A DNA stretch of 64,000 bases from Candidatus Roseilinea sp. (GTDB lineage Bacteria; Chloroflexota; Anaerolineae; J036; Brachytrichaceae): positions 620,001 through 684,000 of the forward strand of contig AP024676.1 in NCBI GenBank assembly GCA_025998955.1, read 5' to 3'. This document shows positions 36,804-45,190 of the stretch, piece after piece. How positions within the stretch are numbered: position 1 is the stretch's first letter; the number at the start of each line of letters is the position of its first letter. A program made the translations under genes and the position numbers. A model generated the notes under the pieces. That model saw nothing but the letters and a program-made list of their open reading frames with translations. It had not been told where the DNA came from and ran no database searches.

Positions 36804-37600
36804 TGAGTCGCTTCTTGTCCGACATTCGCGAGGTTTGGAAGTACCGGTCGCTGCTGTGGATGCTCGTCGTGCGCGACCTGAAGACGCGCTATCGCAGTTC
36901 CGTATTCGGTGTGGCGTGGTCGTTTCTACAACCGCTGGGGATGATGATCGTGATGACGTTCGCCTTCAGCGTCATCAACCGCGCCCCTCCGACCATCGAG
37001 CACTACAGCGTGTTCATCCTGTCGGGATTGTTGGCCTGGAATTTCTTCTCGGCGGCGGTGATCGGCGCGACCGGCAGCGTAGTGGCGAATGCCTCCCTGG
37101 TCAAGAAAGTGTACTTCCCACGTTCGATTCTGCCGGTGTCGGCAGTGATCTCGAGCCTGATCAACTTCTTGTTTGCGTTGCCGGTGTGGGTGGTCGTGAC
37201 GATCCTTTCCGGCCATCCCATCCATGCGACGTTGCTGCTGTTGCCCTTTGTGATCGCCGTCCAGGTGGTGTTCAGCATTGGGGTGTCGTTCCTGTTGTCC
37301 ACGCTCAACGTGTTCTACCGCGACACGCAGTTCATCCTAGAATTGGGCATGCTGGCGCTGTTCTTCCTCACCCCGATCTGGTACGACATAGACAGTGCAC
37401 CGCAGCGCGAAGCTGGCCTGTGGGTGCGCCGGCTCAACCCGATGGCGTCTCTGGTCAACATCTACCAGGACTTGATGTACTGGGGTCGGCCAACCGAGCT
37501 CGACTTCGTCCTGCGCACGGTGATCACAGCGTTCGCTGTGCTGTTCGTCGGCTATTGGGTCTTCCGGCGTTTCAGCTCACAGTTTGGCGAAGAAGTGTGA
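36800..37600 (+). CDS. ABC-2 type polysaccharide export permease (Wzm/TagG-like)
   Basis: 266 residues with six predicted transmembrane helices. The N-terminal LVVRDLKTRYRSSVFGVAWSF cut motif and LNVFYRDTQFILELGMLALFFLTPIWY are diagnostic of the polysaccharide exporter permeases. It follows a GT4 gene with a 4-nt overlap. No Wzt-type ATPase gene is adjacent, so the ATPase must come from elsewhere. Confidence 0.9.
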   Translation: MMSRFLSDIREVWKYRSLLWMLVVRDLKTRYRSSVFGVAWSFLQPLGMMIVMTFAFSVINRAPPTIEHYSVFILSGLLAWNFFSAAVIGATGSVVANASLVKKVYFPRSILPVSAVISSLINFLFALPVWVVVTILSGHPIHATLLLLPFVIAVQVVFSIGVSFLLSTLNVFYRDTQFILELGMLALFFLTPIWYDIDSAPQREAGLWVRRLNPMASLVNIYQDLMYWGRPTELDFVLRTVITAFAVLFVGYWVFRRFSSQFGEEV

Positions 37601-37719
37601 AGCGTCCAGACTTCCAAAGTCTGAGCGCTCGTAGAGCAGCGTGTGTTTGCCCGCGGGGGCGCTGCGCCGTGACTGTTTGCCCGGCAGGCGAATGCACTCT
37701 GGGAGTATGAGGTTGATGC

Positions 37720-38559
37720 GTGAGGCCGATTCCGATTGGTGCCATTCGAAATCTCATCGTTGATATGGATGGCGTGCTCTGGCGCGGCGATCAGCCGCTG
37801 CCGGGCATGCTGCCTTTCTTCGCAACCGTGCGTCGCCTGGGAATCAAGTTCATCCTGGCGACCAACAACGCCAGCAAGAGCGGCGAGGAGTATCTCGCCA
37901 AGCTGCGCAAATTCGGCGTTCATGTTGCGCTCGACGAGGTGCTGACCTCGCCGCAGGCGACGGCGGCCTATCTGGCCCGGCATGCACCGGAGGCACGTGT
38001 GTTCGTCATTGGCGAGCCTGGCCTGGCCGCCGAATTGCGCGCGAAGGGGCTGCACGTGGTGAACGATCAGCCGGAACGCGCTACACACGTGGTGGTTGGC
38101 TGGGATCGCACACTGACCTACGACAAGCTAGCTGAGGCGTGTTTGCTCATCCGGCGCGGCGCAACGTTCATCGGGACGAACCCTGACGCGACCTATCCCA
38201 GCGAGCGCGGTATCGTGCCCGGCAACGGCGCGACGCTCGCCGCGTTACGCGTATCCACCGATGTCGAGCCGATCATCATCGGTAAGCCGCAACCGGAGAT
38301 GATGCTTCAAGCCATGGCCCGCATGGGTGGCTCACCGGAGAATACGGCCGTCGTCGGCGACCGGCTGGACACCGACATCTTGGGTGGCCAGAACGCCGGA
38401 TTGACCACGCTGTTGGTGCTCACCGGCGTCACGTCGCCCGAGGAAGCGCACAACGGCGCGATTCGCCCTGACTACGTCTTTCGGGACATCGGCGCAGTTG
38501 CTGAGGCGTTGCAGCAAGTGAGTGCGGTTGGCCCGGAGTCTCCGGTTTCACCGGCTTAG
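37720..38559 (+). CDS. HAD-superfamily IIA phosphatase (NagD/PGP-like)
   Basis: A 279-residue HAD phosphatase from a GTG start. The nucleophile motif is IVDMDGVLW, motif II is FILATNNAS, the C2A cap domain lies between, and motifs III/IV are IGKPQPEMMLQAM and VVGDRLDTDILGGQNAG. The family dephosphorylates nucleotides, p-nitrophenyl phosphate or 2-phosphoglycolate. It stands alone before the tRNA cluster. Confidence 0.9.
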   Translation: MRPIPIGAIRNLIVDMDGVLWRGDQPLPGMLPFFATVRRLGIKFILATNNASKSGEEYLAKLRKFGVHVALDEVLTSPQATAAYLARHAPEARVFVIGEPGLAAELRAKGLHVVNDQPERATHVVVGWDRTLTYDKLAEACLLIRRGATFIGTNPDATYPSERGIVPGNGATLAALRVSTDVEPIIIGKPQPEMMLQAMARMGGSPENTAVVGDRLDTDILGGQNAGLTTLLVLTGVTSPEEAHNGAIRPDYVFRDIGAVAEALQQVSAVGPESPVSPA

Positions 38560-38616
38560 CGCTGCGCACACGCGCCGATCGGCAATCGTCGCGCACCGTG
38601 CCACCATGCATGTGGC

Positions 38617-38646
38617 TTGACAGATGCGCACGCCTTCGGTTAGGAT
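38617..38646 (+). promoter_or_regulatory. Promoter of the tRNA cluster
   Basis: TTGACA (38617-38622), 18-nt spacer, TAGGAT (38641-38646), 14 nt before tRNA-Phe. A further TATAAT (38751-38756) lies 10 nt before tRNA-Gly and may start it separately. Confidence 0.65.
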
Positions 38647-38660
38647 ATTATTCCGCTCAG

Positions 38661-38733
38661 GCCGATGTAGCTCAGTTGGTAGAGCACACGACTGAAAATC
38701 GTGGGGTCGTCAGTTCGATCCTGACCGTCGGCA
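38661..38733 (+). tRNA. tRNA-Phe (GAA)
   Basis: 73 nt: acceptor GCCGATG/CGTCGGC with discriminator A, D arm GCTC-GAGC, anticodon stem CACGA/TCGTG around loop CTGAAAA (anticodon GAA). CCA is not encoded. Confidence 0.95.
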
Positions 38734-38766
38734 CTGCTTGAGTTTTGTGCTATAATTTAGAAAGTT

Positions 38767-38839
38767 GCGGGAGTGGCTCAGATGGTAGAGCGATTCCTTG
38801 CCAAGGAATAGGTCGCGGGTTCAAGTCCCGTCTCCCGCT
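38767..38839 (+). tRNA. tRNA-Gly (GCC)
   Basis: 73 nt: acceptor GCGGGAG/CTCCCGC with discriminator T, which is usual for tRNA-Gly; anticodon stem ATTCC/GGAAT around loop TTGCCAA (anticodon GCC). Confidence 0.95.
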
Positions 38840-38883
38840 CTCTACTGAACAGGGCGACCAACACGGTCGCCCTTGCTGCGTAA

Positions 38884-38956
38884 GGGCCTGTGGCGTAGCT
38901 GGGAGCGCGCCTCAATCGCACTGAGGAGGTCAGGGGTTCGAATCCCCTCAGGTCCA
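38884..38956 (+). tRNA. tRNA-Ala (CGC)
   Basis: 73 nt: acceptor GGGCCTG/CAGGTCC with the G3-U70 wobble that defines alanine identity, discriminator A, anticodon stem CCTCA/TGAGG around loop ATCGCAC (anticodon CGC, reading GCG). T arm AGGGG-TTCGAAT-CCCCT. A CGC isoacceptor suits a GC-rich genome. Confidence 0.93.
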
Positions 38957-38979
38957 TCGGCTCTTCGGGCCATGATGCA

Positions 38980-39017
38980 ACGAACGGATGGAACTTCCAT
39001 CCGTTCGTCTGCTTTTC
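38980..39017 (+). terminator. Intrinsic terminator of the tRNA cluster
   Basis: Perfect 13-bp stem ACGAACGGATGGA (38980-38992)/TCCATCCGTTCGT (38996-39008), loop ACT, followed by CTGCTTTTCTC. Confidence 0.88.
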
Positions 39018-39042
39018 TCGTTTGTGAGTACCATTTGCCGGC

Positions 39043-39963
39043 ATGCGCTGGATCATTGACACCGACGCCGGCGTGGACGATGCCATCGGGATCGGCATGG
39101 TGTTCACGCCGGAGCACCTCCACACCTTGCGCGTGGTGGCCATCACCACGGTCTCCGGCAACGTGCACGTAAGCCAGGTCAACGTCAACGTCGGCGCAGT
39201 GCTCGATGTGCTCGAGGCAGACGTGCCGATCTACGCGGGCTGCGACCGTCCGATGATCGAGCCGCGGGCCCATGCCGAGGAGTTCCACGGCCCCGATGGG
39301 CTGGGTGGCGCCGGGCTGTCGAAGACGGCGCGCTGCCCGGAGCGCGAGCATGCGGCGATAGCTATCAGCCGGCTTGCTCGACAGCACGCAGGCGAGATCG
39401 GGTTGATCGCGCTTGGTCCGCTGACGAATATCGCCCTGGCGTGCAATCTCGATCCCGCGCTGCCCGACCGCGTCGCGAAGCTGGTCATCATGGGCTGCGC
39501 CTGGCAAGCGCGCGGCAACCAAACGTCGGCTGCCGAGTTCAACATCGCTGCCGATCCCGAGTCGGCGCACGTGGTCTTCGAGCGCTTCCCGAAAGTGACC
39601 GTGTTGCCGTGGGAAGTCTCCCTCGATCAGATGATGCCGTTCGATGTGTTCGAGCGGATTCGCGCCGGCGCATCGCCGCGCGCGCGTTTCTTTGCGGCGA
39701 TGACGCGGATCGTCTACGACTGGCGTGACCGTTTCGGCTTCTCTGGCATTCCGCTGCCCGACCCTCTGGCAGTAACGGTGGCCCTCAACGATCGCGTCGT
39801 TGCACGCGAGCTGAGGGCGCGGGTAAAGATTGACATCGGGCACTCGATCGGCCGGGCGCTGTCGTCGCTCGATTATCGTCATCCGCGGCCGAACGCCCGC
39901 GTCGTCGTAGAGGTGAATGCCGGCCTGGCCTGGCAAATGATCGAGCGGGCGTGGACGCGATGA
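39043..39963 (+). CDS. Inosine-uridine preferring nucleoside hydrolase
   Basis: A 306-residue nucleoside hydrolase that splits ribonucleosides into base and ribose. The calcium-binding DTDAGVDDAIG signature is at the N-terminus; ITTVSGNVHV, IYAGCDRPM, FHGPDGLGGAG and LIALGPLTNIALA follow. MGCAWQARGNQTSAAEFNIAADPE (read in pieces) completes the ribose site. TACCAT lies 8 nt before the ATG, suggesting a leaderless start. The next gene, a deaminase, overlaps its stop (ATGA), and a nucleoside transporter follows, so it opens the salvage island. Confidence 0.92.
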   Translation: MRWIIDTDAGVDDAIGIGMVFTPEHLHTLRVVAITTVSGNVHVSQVNVNVGAVLDVLEADVPIYAGCDRPMIEPRAHAEEFHGPDGLGGAGLSKTARCPEREHAAIAISRLARQHAGEIGLIALGPLTNIALACNLDPALPDRVAKLVIMGCAWQARGNQTSAAEFNIAADPESAHVVFERFPKVTVLPWEVSLDQMMPFDVFERIRAGASPRARFFAAMTRIVYDWRDRFGFSGIPLPDPLAVTVALNDRVVARELRARVKIDIGHSIGRALSSLDYRHPRPNARVVVEVNAGLAWQMIERAWTR

Positions 39964-41285
39964 AGCAGCTATTGCTGGCCGACGTTGTGCTGACCATGGA
40001 CGCCCAGGGGCGCGTGTATCACGACGCCGGTGTGTTGCTGGAGGGCGAGCGCATCCTCGAAGTGGCGCCGCGCGCTCGCCTGGATGGCGTCGTCGCCGAA
40101 CGGGTGGAGTTGGGCCATCGCCTGCTCATGCCCGGCCTGATCAACGCGCACACCCACACGCCGATGACGCTCTTTCGCGGCCTGGCCGAGGGCTACTCGC
40201 TGCTCACCCTGGCGGGCTGGTTCAACGGCATCCGCGTGTGGGAGCTGGTGATGACGCCGGACATGGTGCCGCCGGCAGTGCGCGTCTCGTGCGCCGAGAT
40301 GATCCGCACCGGCACGACATGTTTTGCCGACCAGTATTTCTACATGGAGCACATCGCGCCGGCAGTGCGCGCCAGCGGCATGCGCGCCGCGTTGGCCTAT
40401 GGCGTGGTCGAAGTAGGCGACGAGCGCGCGCACGATTGGGCGCTGCGCGCGACCGAGGCGTTCTTGGCATCGCTACGCGGCGATCCGCGCCTGACCGGAT
40501 GGATCGGTCCGCACGCGCTCTTCGTGGATAACCGGTTGCCGACGATCCAGGCCGAGCTGGCGCTGGCCGATGCCTACGGCGCCGGCTTGCACATTCACCT
40601 TTCAACGTCGGGTGAAGAAGATGCGTATTGCCTGCAACATTACGGCGTGACGGCGGTGCAGCAGATGAAGCGCATCGGCGCGCTTGACCGTCGGATGATC
40701 GCCGCGCATTGTTTGACGATCCCGGACGAAGACCTGGCGACGCTGGCGGCTGCGCCGTTCGCGGCCATCATCGCGCCTTCGGCGTGTATGTGCGCCGGCC
40801 GGCCGGCGGCGCCGCTCAAGCGCATGTTGGCGGAAGGCGTTCGCGTCGCGCTGGGGACGGACAACGTGACGGCCAACAATTCCTATGACCTGTTCAGGGA
40901 AATGCAGGTGCTGGGCAAACTGATGGCGTATCGCGAAGGCGAGCCGAACCCGATCTCGGCAAAGACGATCGTCGAGATGGTTACGACGCGCGCCGCCGAT
41001 GCGCTTGGGCTGGCGGATCGCATCGGCTCGCTGGAGGCCGGCAAGCGTGCCGACCTCATCGCGCTCGACCTAGATGCGCCGGGCTTCGCGCCGCGCGGGG
41101 CACAAGACCTCTACACGGCGCTCGTGTATGCTGTGGGCGGACTCTCGGTGACCGATGTGATGTGTGACGGTCGTTGGCTGATGCGCGATGGGCAGTTGCT
41201 CACGGTGGACTACCGGGCGGCATGTGACGCGCTGGAAGCGGCCTTCGCTGAGCTACAGGCGCGGCGCAAGCAGGCAGCCGTTTAG
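39960..41285 (+). CDS. SAH/MTA deaminase-like amidohydrolase
   Basis: A 441-residue metal-dependent hydrolase of the TrzA/MtaD/SsnA group. Metal ligands are visible: NAHTHTPMTLFRGL (HxH), His in LHIHLSTSGEE, His in MIAAHCLT and Asp in ALGTDNVTANN. The group deaminates adenosine-like compounds such as 5'-methylthioadenosine and S-adenosylhomocysteine, or guanine- and triazine-type bases. It shares an ATGA junction with the nucleoside hydrolase and precedes a nucleoside ABC transporter, which favours a nucleoside or base as substrate. Confidence 0.85.
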   Translation: MKQLLLADVVLTMDAQGRVYHDAGVLLEGERILEVAPRARLDGVVAERVELGHRLLMPGLINAHTHTPMTLFRGLAEGYSLLTLAGWFNGIRVWELVMTPDMVPPAVRVSCAEMIRTGTTCFADQYFYMEHIAPAVRASGMRAALAYGVVEVGDERAHDWALRATEAFLASLRGDPRLTGWIGPHALFVDNRLPTIQAELALADAYGAGLHIHLSTSGEEDAYCLQHYGVTAVQQMKRIGALDRRMIAAHCLTIPDEDLATLAAAPFAAIIAPSACMCAGRPAAPLKRMLAEGVRVALGTDNVTANNSYDLFREMQVLGKLMAYREGEPNPISAKTIVEMVTTRAADALGLADRIGSLEAGKRADLIALDLDAPGFAPRGAQDLYTALVYAVGGLSVTDVMCDGRWLMRDGQLLTVDYRAACDALEAAFAELQARRKQAAV

Positions 41286-41350
41286 GTCTAGGAGAAGTAT
41301 GACAACCGCTTTCGACCCCCTGGACACAAGTCCACGCGTGGCCAAGGGAA

Positions 41351-41378
41351 TTGCCCGTGGCCACCCCGTCGCTATAAT
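41351..41378 (+). promoter_or_regulatory. Promoter of BMP transporter 1
   Basis: TTGCCC (41351-41356), 16-nt spacer, TATAAT (41373-41378). The start is predicted near 41385, with a leader of about 43 nt containing AAAGGAGAG before the ATG. The same -35 and spacing occur at transporter 2. Confidence 0.78.
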
Positions 41379-41427
41379 CGCGGGCTAATCCGTTCCCCCA
41401 ATCCACATCGAAAGGAGAGAAACAACC

Positions 41428-42567
41428 ATGAGCAAGAGAACCCAAGCTTTATTCGGCCTTGCCCTCGCGGCCAGCCTGGCACTTGCCGCGTGCGCGCCGG
41501 CTACCCCGGCCGCACCCGCTCAGCCGGCGGCTACGCAGGCGCCGGCTGCCGAAGCTCCCGCAACCGGCGCAAAGAAGCGCGTCAAGCTCGTGCTGAACGG
41601 CACTCTGGGCGACAAATCTTTCTTCGATAGCGCCCAACGCGGCATGGACATGATGAAAAACGAGCTGGGCTATGAAGTCAGGACGATCGAGCTGGGCTAC
41701 GACCGCAACAAATGGGAGCCCGGGCTCGAGGATGCGGCCGCGGCGGATGACTATGACATCCTCATCGCCGGCACGTTCGACATGAGTGCCTACATCAGTC
41801 GCGTCGCGCCACAGCATCCCGACAAGAAGTTCTGGATGTTCGACGCCGGCCCCGACTACGAGGGCAAGGAAGGCGGTTGCAGCAACAAGTGCGAGAACGT
41901 CTATACCATCCTCTTCCGACAGAACGAAGGGTCATACCTGCTTGGCGTGCTGGTCGGCGAGCTCATCAAGGAAGGCAAGCTGCCGGGCGCCGAGGGCCGC
42001 ACCAAGGTCGGCATCGTCGGCGGCGCAGACTTCCCGGTGATCAACGACTTCATCGTGGGCTTCAAGCAGGGCTTCGCCGAGTCCGGCCTGGACCCCGAGG
42101 CGAATGTGTTGGTGCAGTATGTCGGCGGCGACAACCCGTTCAACAATCCGGCCAAGGGCAAAGAGATCGCCAACTCGATGTATGACCAGGGCGCGGCCAT
42201 CGTTTGGGGCGTCGCCGGAAACTCCGGCAACGGCGTGTTCGAGGCGGCGGTCGAGAAGAAGCTCTACGCGCTCGGCGTAGATAGCGACCAGTATCAGACC
42301 ATCGCCGATCCTGCGCAGAAGGCGACGATCATCACCTCGATGTTGAAGAATGTGGACCAGGGCCTGCTGCGCGCGGCGAAGCTGGATGCGGAGGGTAAGC
42401 TCGGCTACGGCGCGCCGGAGAGCGTGGGCGTGGCTGCCAATGCTGTGGGCATTGCCGACAACGAGAATTACCAAAAGTTCGTCTCCAAGGAGATTCAGGA
42501 AAAGGTCAAGGCCGCATACGCGAAGGTGGCCAGCGGCGAGATCAAGGTGGACTCGGCGTTCAAGTAG
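41428..42567 (+). CDS. BMP-family nucleoside-binding lipoprotein 1
   Basis: 379 residues. Lipoprotein signal with lipobox LAAC near residue 20, an Ala/Pro linker, then the Bmp/PnrA periplasmic-binding fold (LVLNGTLGDKSFFDSAQRG, FWMFDAGPDYEG, LLGVLVGELI, VGIVGGADFPVINDF). It captures purine or pyrimidine nucleosides for the ABC permease encoded downstream. Two Cys residues (GGCSNKCENV) may form a disulfide. An intrinsic hairpin and an IS5-like element now lie between it and its ATPase. Confidence 0.92.
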   Translation: MSKRTQALFGLALAASLALAACAPATPAAPAQPAATQAPAAEAPATGAKKRVKLVLNGTLGDKSFFDSAQRGMDMMKNELGYEVRTIELGYDRNKWEPGLEDAAAADDYDILIAGTFDMSAYISRVAPQHPDKKFWMFDAGPDYEGKEGGCSNKCENVYTILFRQNEGSYLLGVLVGELIKEGKLPGAEGRTKVGIVGGADFPVINDFIVGFKQGFAESGLDPEANVLVQYVGGDNPFNNPAKGKEIANSMYDQGAAIVWGVAGNSGNGVFEAAVEKKLYALGVDSDQYQTIADPAQKATIITSMLKNVDQGLLRAAKLDAEGKLGYGAPESVGVAANAVGIADNENYQKFVSKEIQEKVKAAYAKVASGEIKVDSAFK

Positions 42568-42597
42568 GTCGCCGGTCGAGTCCCGTTTGACAACCGG

Positions 42598-42633
42598 GCG
42601 CGTGACGTGTTAAATCGCGTCGCGCGCTCTTTT
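42598..42633 (+). terminator. Hairpin after BMP lipoprotein 1
   Basis: GCGCGTGACG (42598-42607)/CGTCGCGCGC (42618-42627), 10 bp with one wobble and a 10-nt loop, followed by TCTTTTC. It would stop or reduce transcription past the binding-protein gene, giving an excess of lipoprotein over membrane subunits. Confidence 0.75.
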
Positions 42634-42694
42634 CGTTCGCGCCGCGCAGCCTAGAACCTATCTCTAAACTTACGGAACGAGCCATAATAGGGAT

Positions 42695-43432
42695 ATGGAT
42701 AATACCAGTGGGACGCGATACGCCGACGTTGCAAGTTGGGAGCTGTCTGATAGTCTGTGGGCGCGCATTGAACCGTTGTTGCCCCAACCGAAGTCGCGCT
42801 ATCGCGGACGCGGACGGCAGCGCAAACACATCGGTGGGCGGCCGGCAGCAGACCGGCGCAAGACCATGACCGGCATCTTGTACGCGCTGCGAACCGGCAT
42901 TCCGTGGAACGCCATGCCGAAAGAGTATGGATCGGGAAAGACAGTCCATCGCTACTTTCAGCGCTGGGTGCAGGCGGGCGTCTTCAAGCGCATGTGGCAG
43001 GCGGGTTTGGCGGAGTATGACGAGGTCAAAGGGATCGCCTGGAAGTGGCAAGCGGGCGACGGGGCGATGACCAAGGCCCCGCTGGGGGGCGAAAAGACAG
43101 GCAAAAACCCTACGGATCGCGCCAAAAGGGGCGTCAAGCGCAGTCTGTTGGTGGATGAGCAGGGTGTGCCGTTGTCGATCGTGGTCAGCGGGGCGAACAC
43201 GCCGGATAGCGCGTTGCTGGAGTCCACGCTGGATGCCATGCCGGTGGAGCGACCTGACCCGCAAACCGTCCCGCAGAATCTGTGTCTGGACAAAGCTTAC
43301 AGCGGCGAACCCTGCCGTCAGGTGGCGCAGGCACATGGCTACGAAATCCATGTGCCGGACAAGGAGAACGCCCAAAAAAACGCCGGCGCAAGCCGGGCCG
43401 ACGCAAGTCGCGCCGCTGGGTGGTCGAAGTGA
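42695..43432 (+). CDS. IS5-family transposase, ORF A
   Basis: 245 residues with the IS5 DNA-binding N-terminus (WELSDSLWARIEPLLPQP, GILYALRTGIPWNAMPKEYG) and the first two acidic residues of the DDE site (AGDGAMTKAPLGG and CLDKAYSGEP). The reading frame runs off into GASRADASRAAGWSK after A7 at 43374-43380. A -1 slip on A-AAA-AAA would join it to ORF B and give a 286-residue complete transposase. Confidence 0.88.
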   Translation: MDNTSGTRYADVASWELSDSLWARIEPLLPQPKSRYRGRGRQRKHIGGRPAADRRKTMTGILYALRTGIPWNAMPKEYGSGKTVHRYFQRWVQAGVFKRMWQAGLAEYDEVKGIAWKWQAGDGAMTKAPLGGEKTGKNPTDRAKRGVKRSLLVDEQGVPLSIVVSGANTPDSALLESTLDAMPVERPDPQTVPQNLCLDKAYSGEPCRQVAQAHGYEIHVPDKENAQKNAGASRADASRAAGWSK

Positions 43433-43554
43433 CTCATTCATGGCTCAATCGCTTTCGTCGGTTGCTGATTCGCTGGGAGAAGAAGGCGAGCAATTATCTG
43501 TCCCTGCTGTTTTTCGCCTGCGCCATCATCTGTTGGCGCAAATGCGAGGTTTAG
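43282..43554 (+). CDS. IS5-family transposase, ORF B (-1 frame)
   Basis: This frame only becomes meaningful after the A7 slip. It supplies PKKRRRKPGRRKSRRWVVEVT and then THSWLNRFRRLLIRWEKK, which holds the third catalytic Glu and the conserved C-terminal basic helix. It is most likely expressed only as the fusion with ORF A by programmed -1 frameshifting, as known for several IS5 subgroups; an assembly error in the A-run is the alternative. Confidence 0.75.
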   Translation: MSGQSLQRRTLPSGGAGTWLRNPCAGQGERPKKRRRKPGRRKSRRWVVEVTHSWLNRFRRLLIRWEKKASNYLSLLFFACAIICWRKCEV

Positions 43555-43662
43555 AGATAGGCTCCTAGGTCAAATCTTTCGCTCGAGGAGGTTGGAACGA
43601 TTCGCACGCACGCACCACAGCCTGTTTCGGTTGTATCCGATCCGGCGACGCCGCTGGTCGAG

Positions 43663-45189
43663 ATGCGCAACATCACCAAAATCTATCCCAACGGCGTGCT
43701 GGCGGATAACGACGTGACGTTCGAGGTGCGCGCCGGGGAAATCCACGCGCTGGTGGGCGAGAACGGCGCCGGCAAGTCCACGCTGATGAAGATCCTCTAC
43801 GGCATGGAGCGGCCGACGTCGGGCCAGATCGTCCTGCGCGGCAAGCCGGTGACGATCCACACGCCGCACGAGGCGATTGCGCTGGGGATCGGCATGGTGC
43901 ACCAGAACTTCATGCTCGTCCCGTCGTTCACGATTGCGGAGAACATCGTGCTGGGCGCAGAACCGACGCGCGGTGCTTTTGTGGATAAGCGCGCTGCCGT
44001 CGCCGAGACGACGCGCCTGGCGCAGCAGTACGGTCTAGGCGTGGATCCAGAGGCGGTGGTGGACGCCGTGCCCGTGGGCATGCGCCAGCGCGTCGAGATC
44101 CTGAAGGCGCTCTACCGCGGCGCCGACGTGTTGATCCTTGACGAGCCAACTGCCGTGCTCACCCCGCAGGAGACGCATGAGTTATTCGCGGCCATTCGGC
44201 AGCTCGTGAGCGCCGGCAAGACCGTGATCTTCATCTCGCACAAGCTGCGCGAAGTGATGGAAGTCAGCGATCGCATCAGCGTGATGCGCGACGCGCGCAT
44301 GGTAGGCACGATTGACAAGCGCGACGCCAACGAGCATCTGCTGGCGAAGATGATGGTTGGCCGCGAGGTGTTCCTGAACATCGAGAAGCCGCCGGTGCAG
44401 CGCGGGCCGGCCGTGCTGAAGGTGCGCGATCTCGAATATGCGACCGAGGCCGGCGTTGAGGTGCTCAAGCACGTGTCGTTCAACGTATATGCCGGCGAAA
44501 TCCTGGGCATCGCCGGCGTCGAAGGCAACGGGCAGACCGAGCTGGTCGAGGTGATCGCCGGCTTGCGCGCACCGCTGGGGGGTGTGATCGAACTCGACGA
44601 CAAATCCATCGCCGGGCTGACGCCGCGCCGCGTGCGCCAGGCCGGTGTGGCGCACATCCCGGAAGACCGACTGGCCAACGGCGTGGCGCTGACGTCGAGC
44701 ATCCAGGAGAACCTCATCGTGGATCGCTACGCGCGCGAGCCATTTACGCGCGGCGGCCTGATGCGCCCGGCGGAGATCGCGCGCAACGGCGAGGCGCTGA
44801 TCGAGCAATATGCCATTCGCGCGCCGGACGGCACGCTGCCGGTTGGGTCGCTGTCAGGAGGGAACATGCAGAAGGTCGTCGTCGCGCGCGAGCTATCGTC
44901 TCGTCCCAAGTTGCTGATCGCCGCCCAGCCCACGCGAGGCGTGGACATCGGCGCGACCGAATTCATGCACGAGCAACTGGTGAGAGCGCGCAATGCCGGC
45001 GTGGCGATCCTGCTGGTTTCGGCAGACCTGAGCGAGGTCATGTCGCTATCCGACCGGCTGGCGGTGATGCACGATGGCCGGATCGTCGCCATCTTCCCGG
45101 ACCCGCGTGGCCTGACCGAAGAAGACGTAGGCCTCTACATGCTGGGCACCAAGACCATGACTCAGGCCGAGATCGAGCGCAACTGGTAA
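43663..45189 (+). CDS. Nucleoside ABC transporter 1 ATPase (two fused NBDs)
   Basis: 508 residues from the first ATG. Two nucleotide-binding domains in tandem, RbsA/YufO-style. The first has Walker A GENGAGKSTL, a degenerate signature VPVGMRQRVE and Walker B LILDEPTAVL; the second has a degenerate Walker A (GVEGNGQTE) but an intact signature LSGGNMQK. Compared with transporter 2, the ATG at 43663 trims about six residues of the first strand. A strong GAGGAGG lies upstream at 43585-43591, 8 nt before an in-frame ATT (43600), so a longer, ATT-initiated form is possible. The IS5 element ends just upstream. Confidence 0.9.
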   Translation: MRNITKIYPNGVLADNDVTFEVRAGEIHALVGENGAGKSTLMKILYGMERPTSGQIVLRGKPVTIHTPHEAIALGIGMVHQNFMLVPSFTIAENIVLGAEPTRGAFVDKRAAVAETTRLAQQYGLGVDPEAVVDAVPVGMRQRVEILKALYRGADVLILDEPTAVLTPQETHELFAAIRQLVSAGKTVIFISHKLREVMEVSDRISVMRDARMVGTIDKRDANEHLLAKMMVGREVFLNIEKPPVQRGPAVLKVRDLEYATEAGVEVLKHVSFNVYAGEILGIAGVEGNGQTELVEVIAGLRAPLGGVIELDDKSIAGLTPRRVRQAGVAHIPEDRLANGVALTSSIQENLIVDRYAREPFTRGGLMRPAEIARNGEALIEQYAIRAPDGTLPVGSLSGGNMQKVVVARELSSRPKLLIAAQPTRGVDIGATEFMHEQLVRARNAGVAILLVSADLSEVMSLSDRLAVMHDGRIVAIFPDPRGLTEEDVGLYMLGTKTMTQAEIERNW

Positions 45190-45190
45190 C

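Larger units (their letters stand above)
42654..43564. mobile_element. IS5-family insertion sequence (two-frame type)
   Basis: 911 bp with imperfect terminal inverted repeats. GAACCTATCTCTAAAC on the left matches GAGCCTATCTCTAAAC read from the right, 15 of 16. It is flanked by CTA (42651-42653 and 43565-43567), a 3-bp target repeat (or CTAG, since G follows on both sides). It encodes one transposase in two frames. It lies between the binding protein and ATPase of nucleoside transporter 1. Confidence 0.88.

Noticed and set aside
41385-41427. Purine riboswitch before BMP transporter 1
   Set aside because: The predicted leader is only about 43 nt with no purine-aptamer three-way junction; the 72-nt leader of transporter 2 also shows no such fold by eye.
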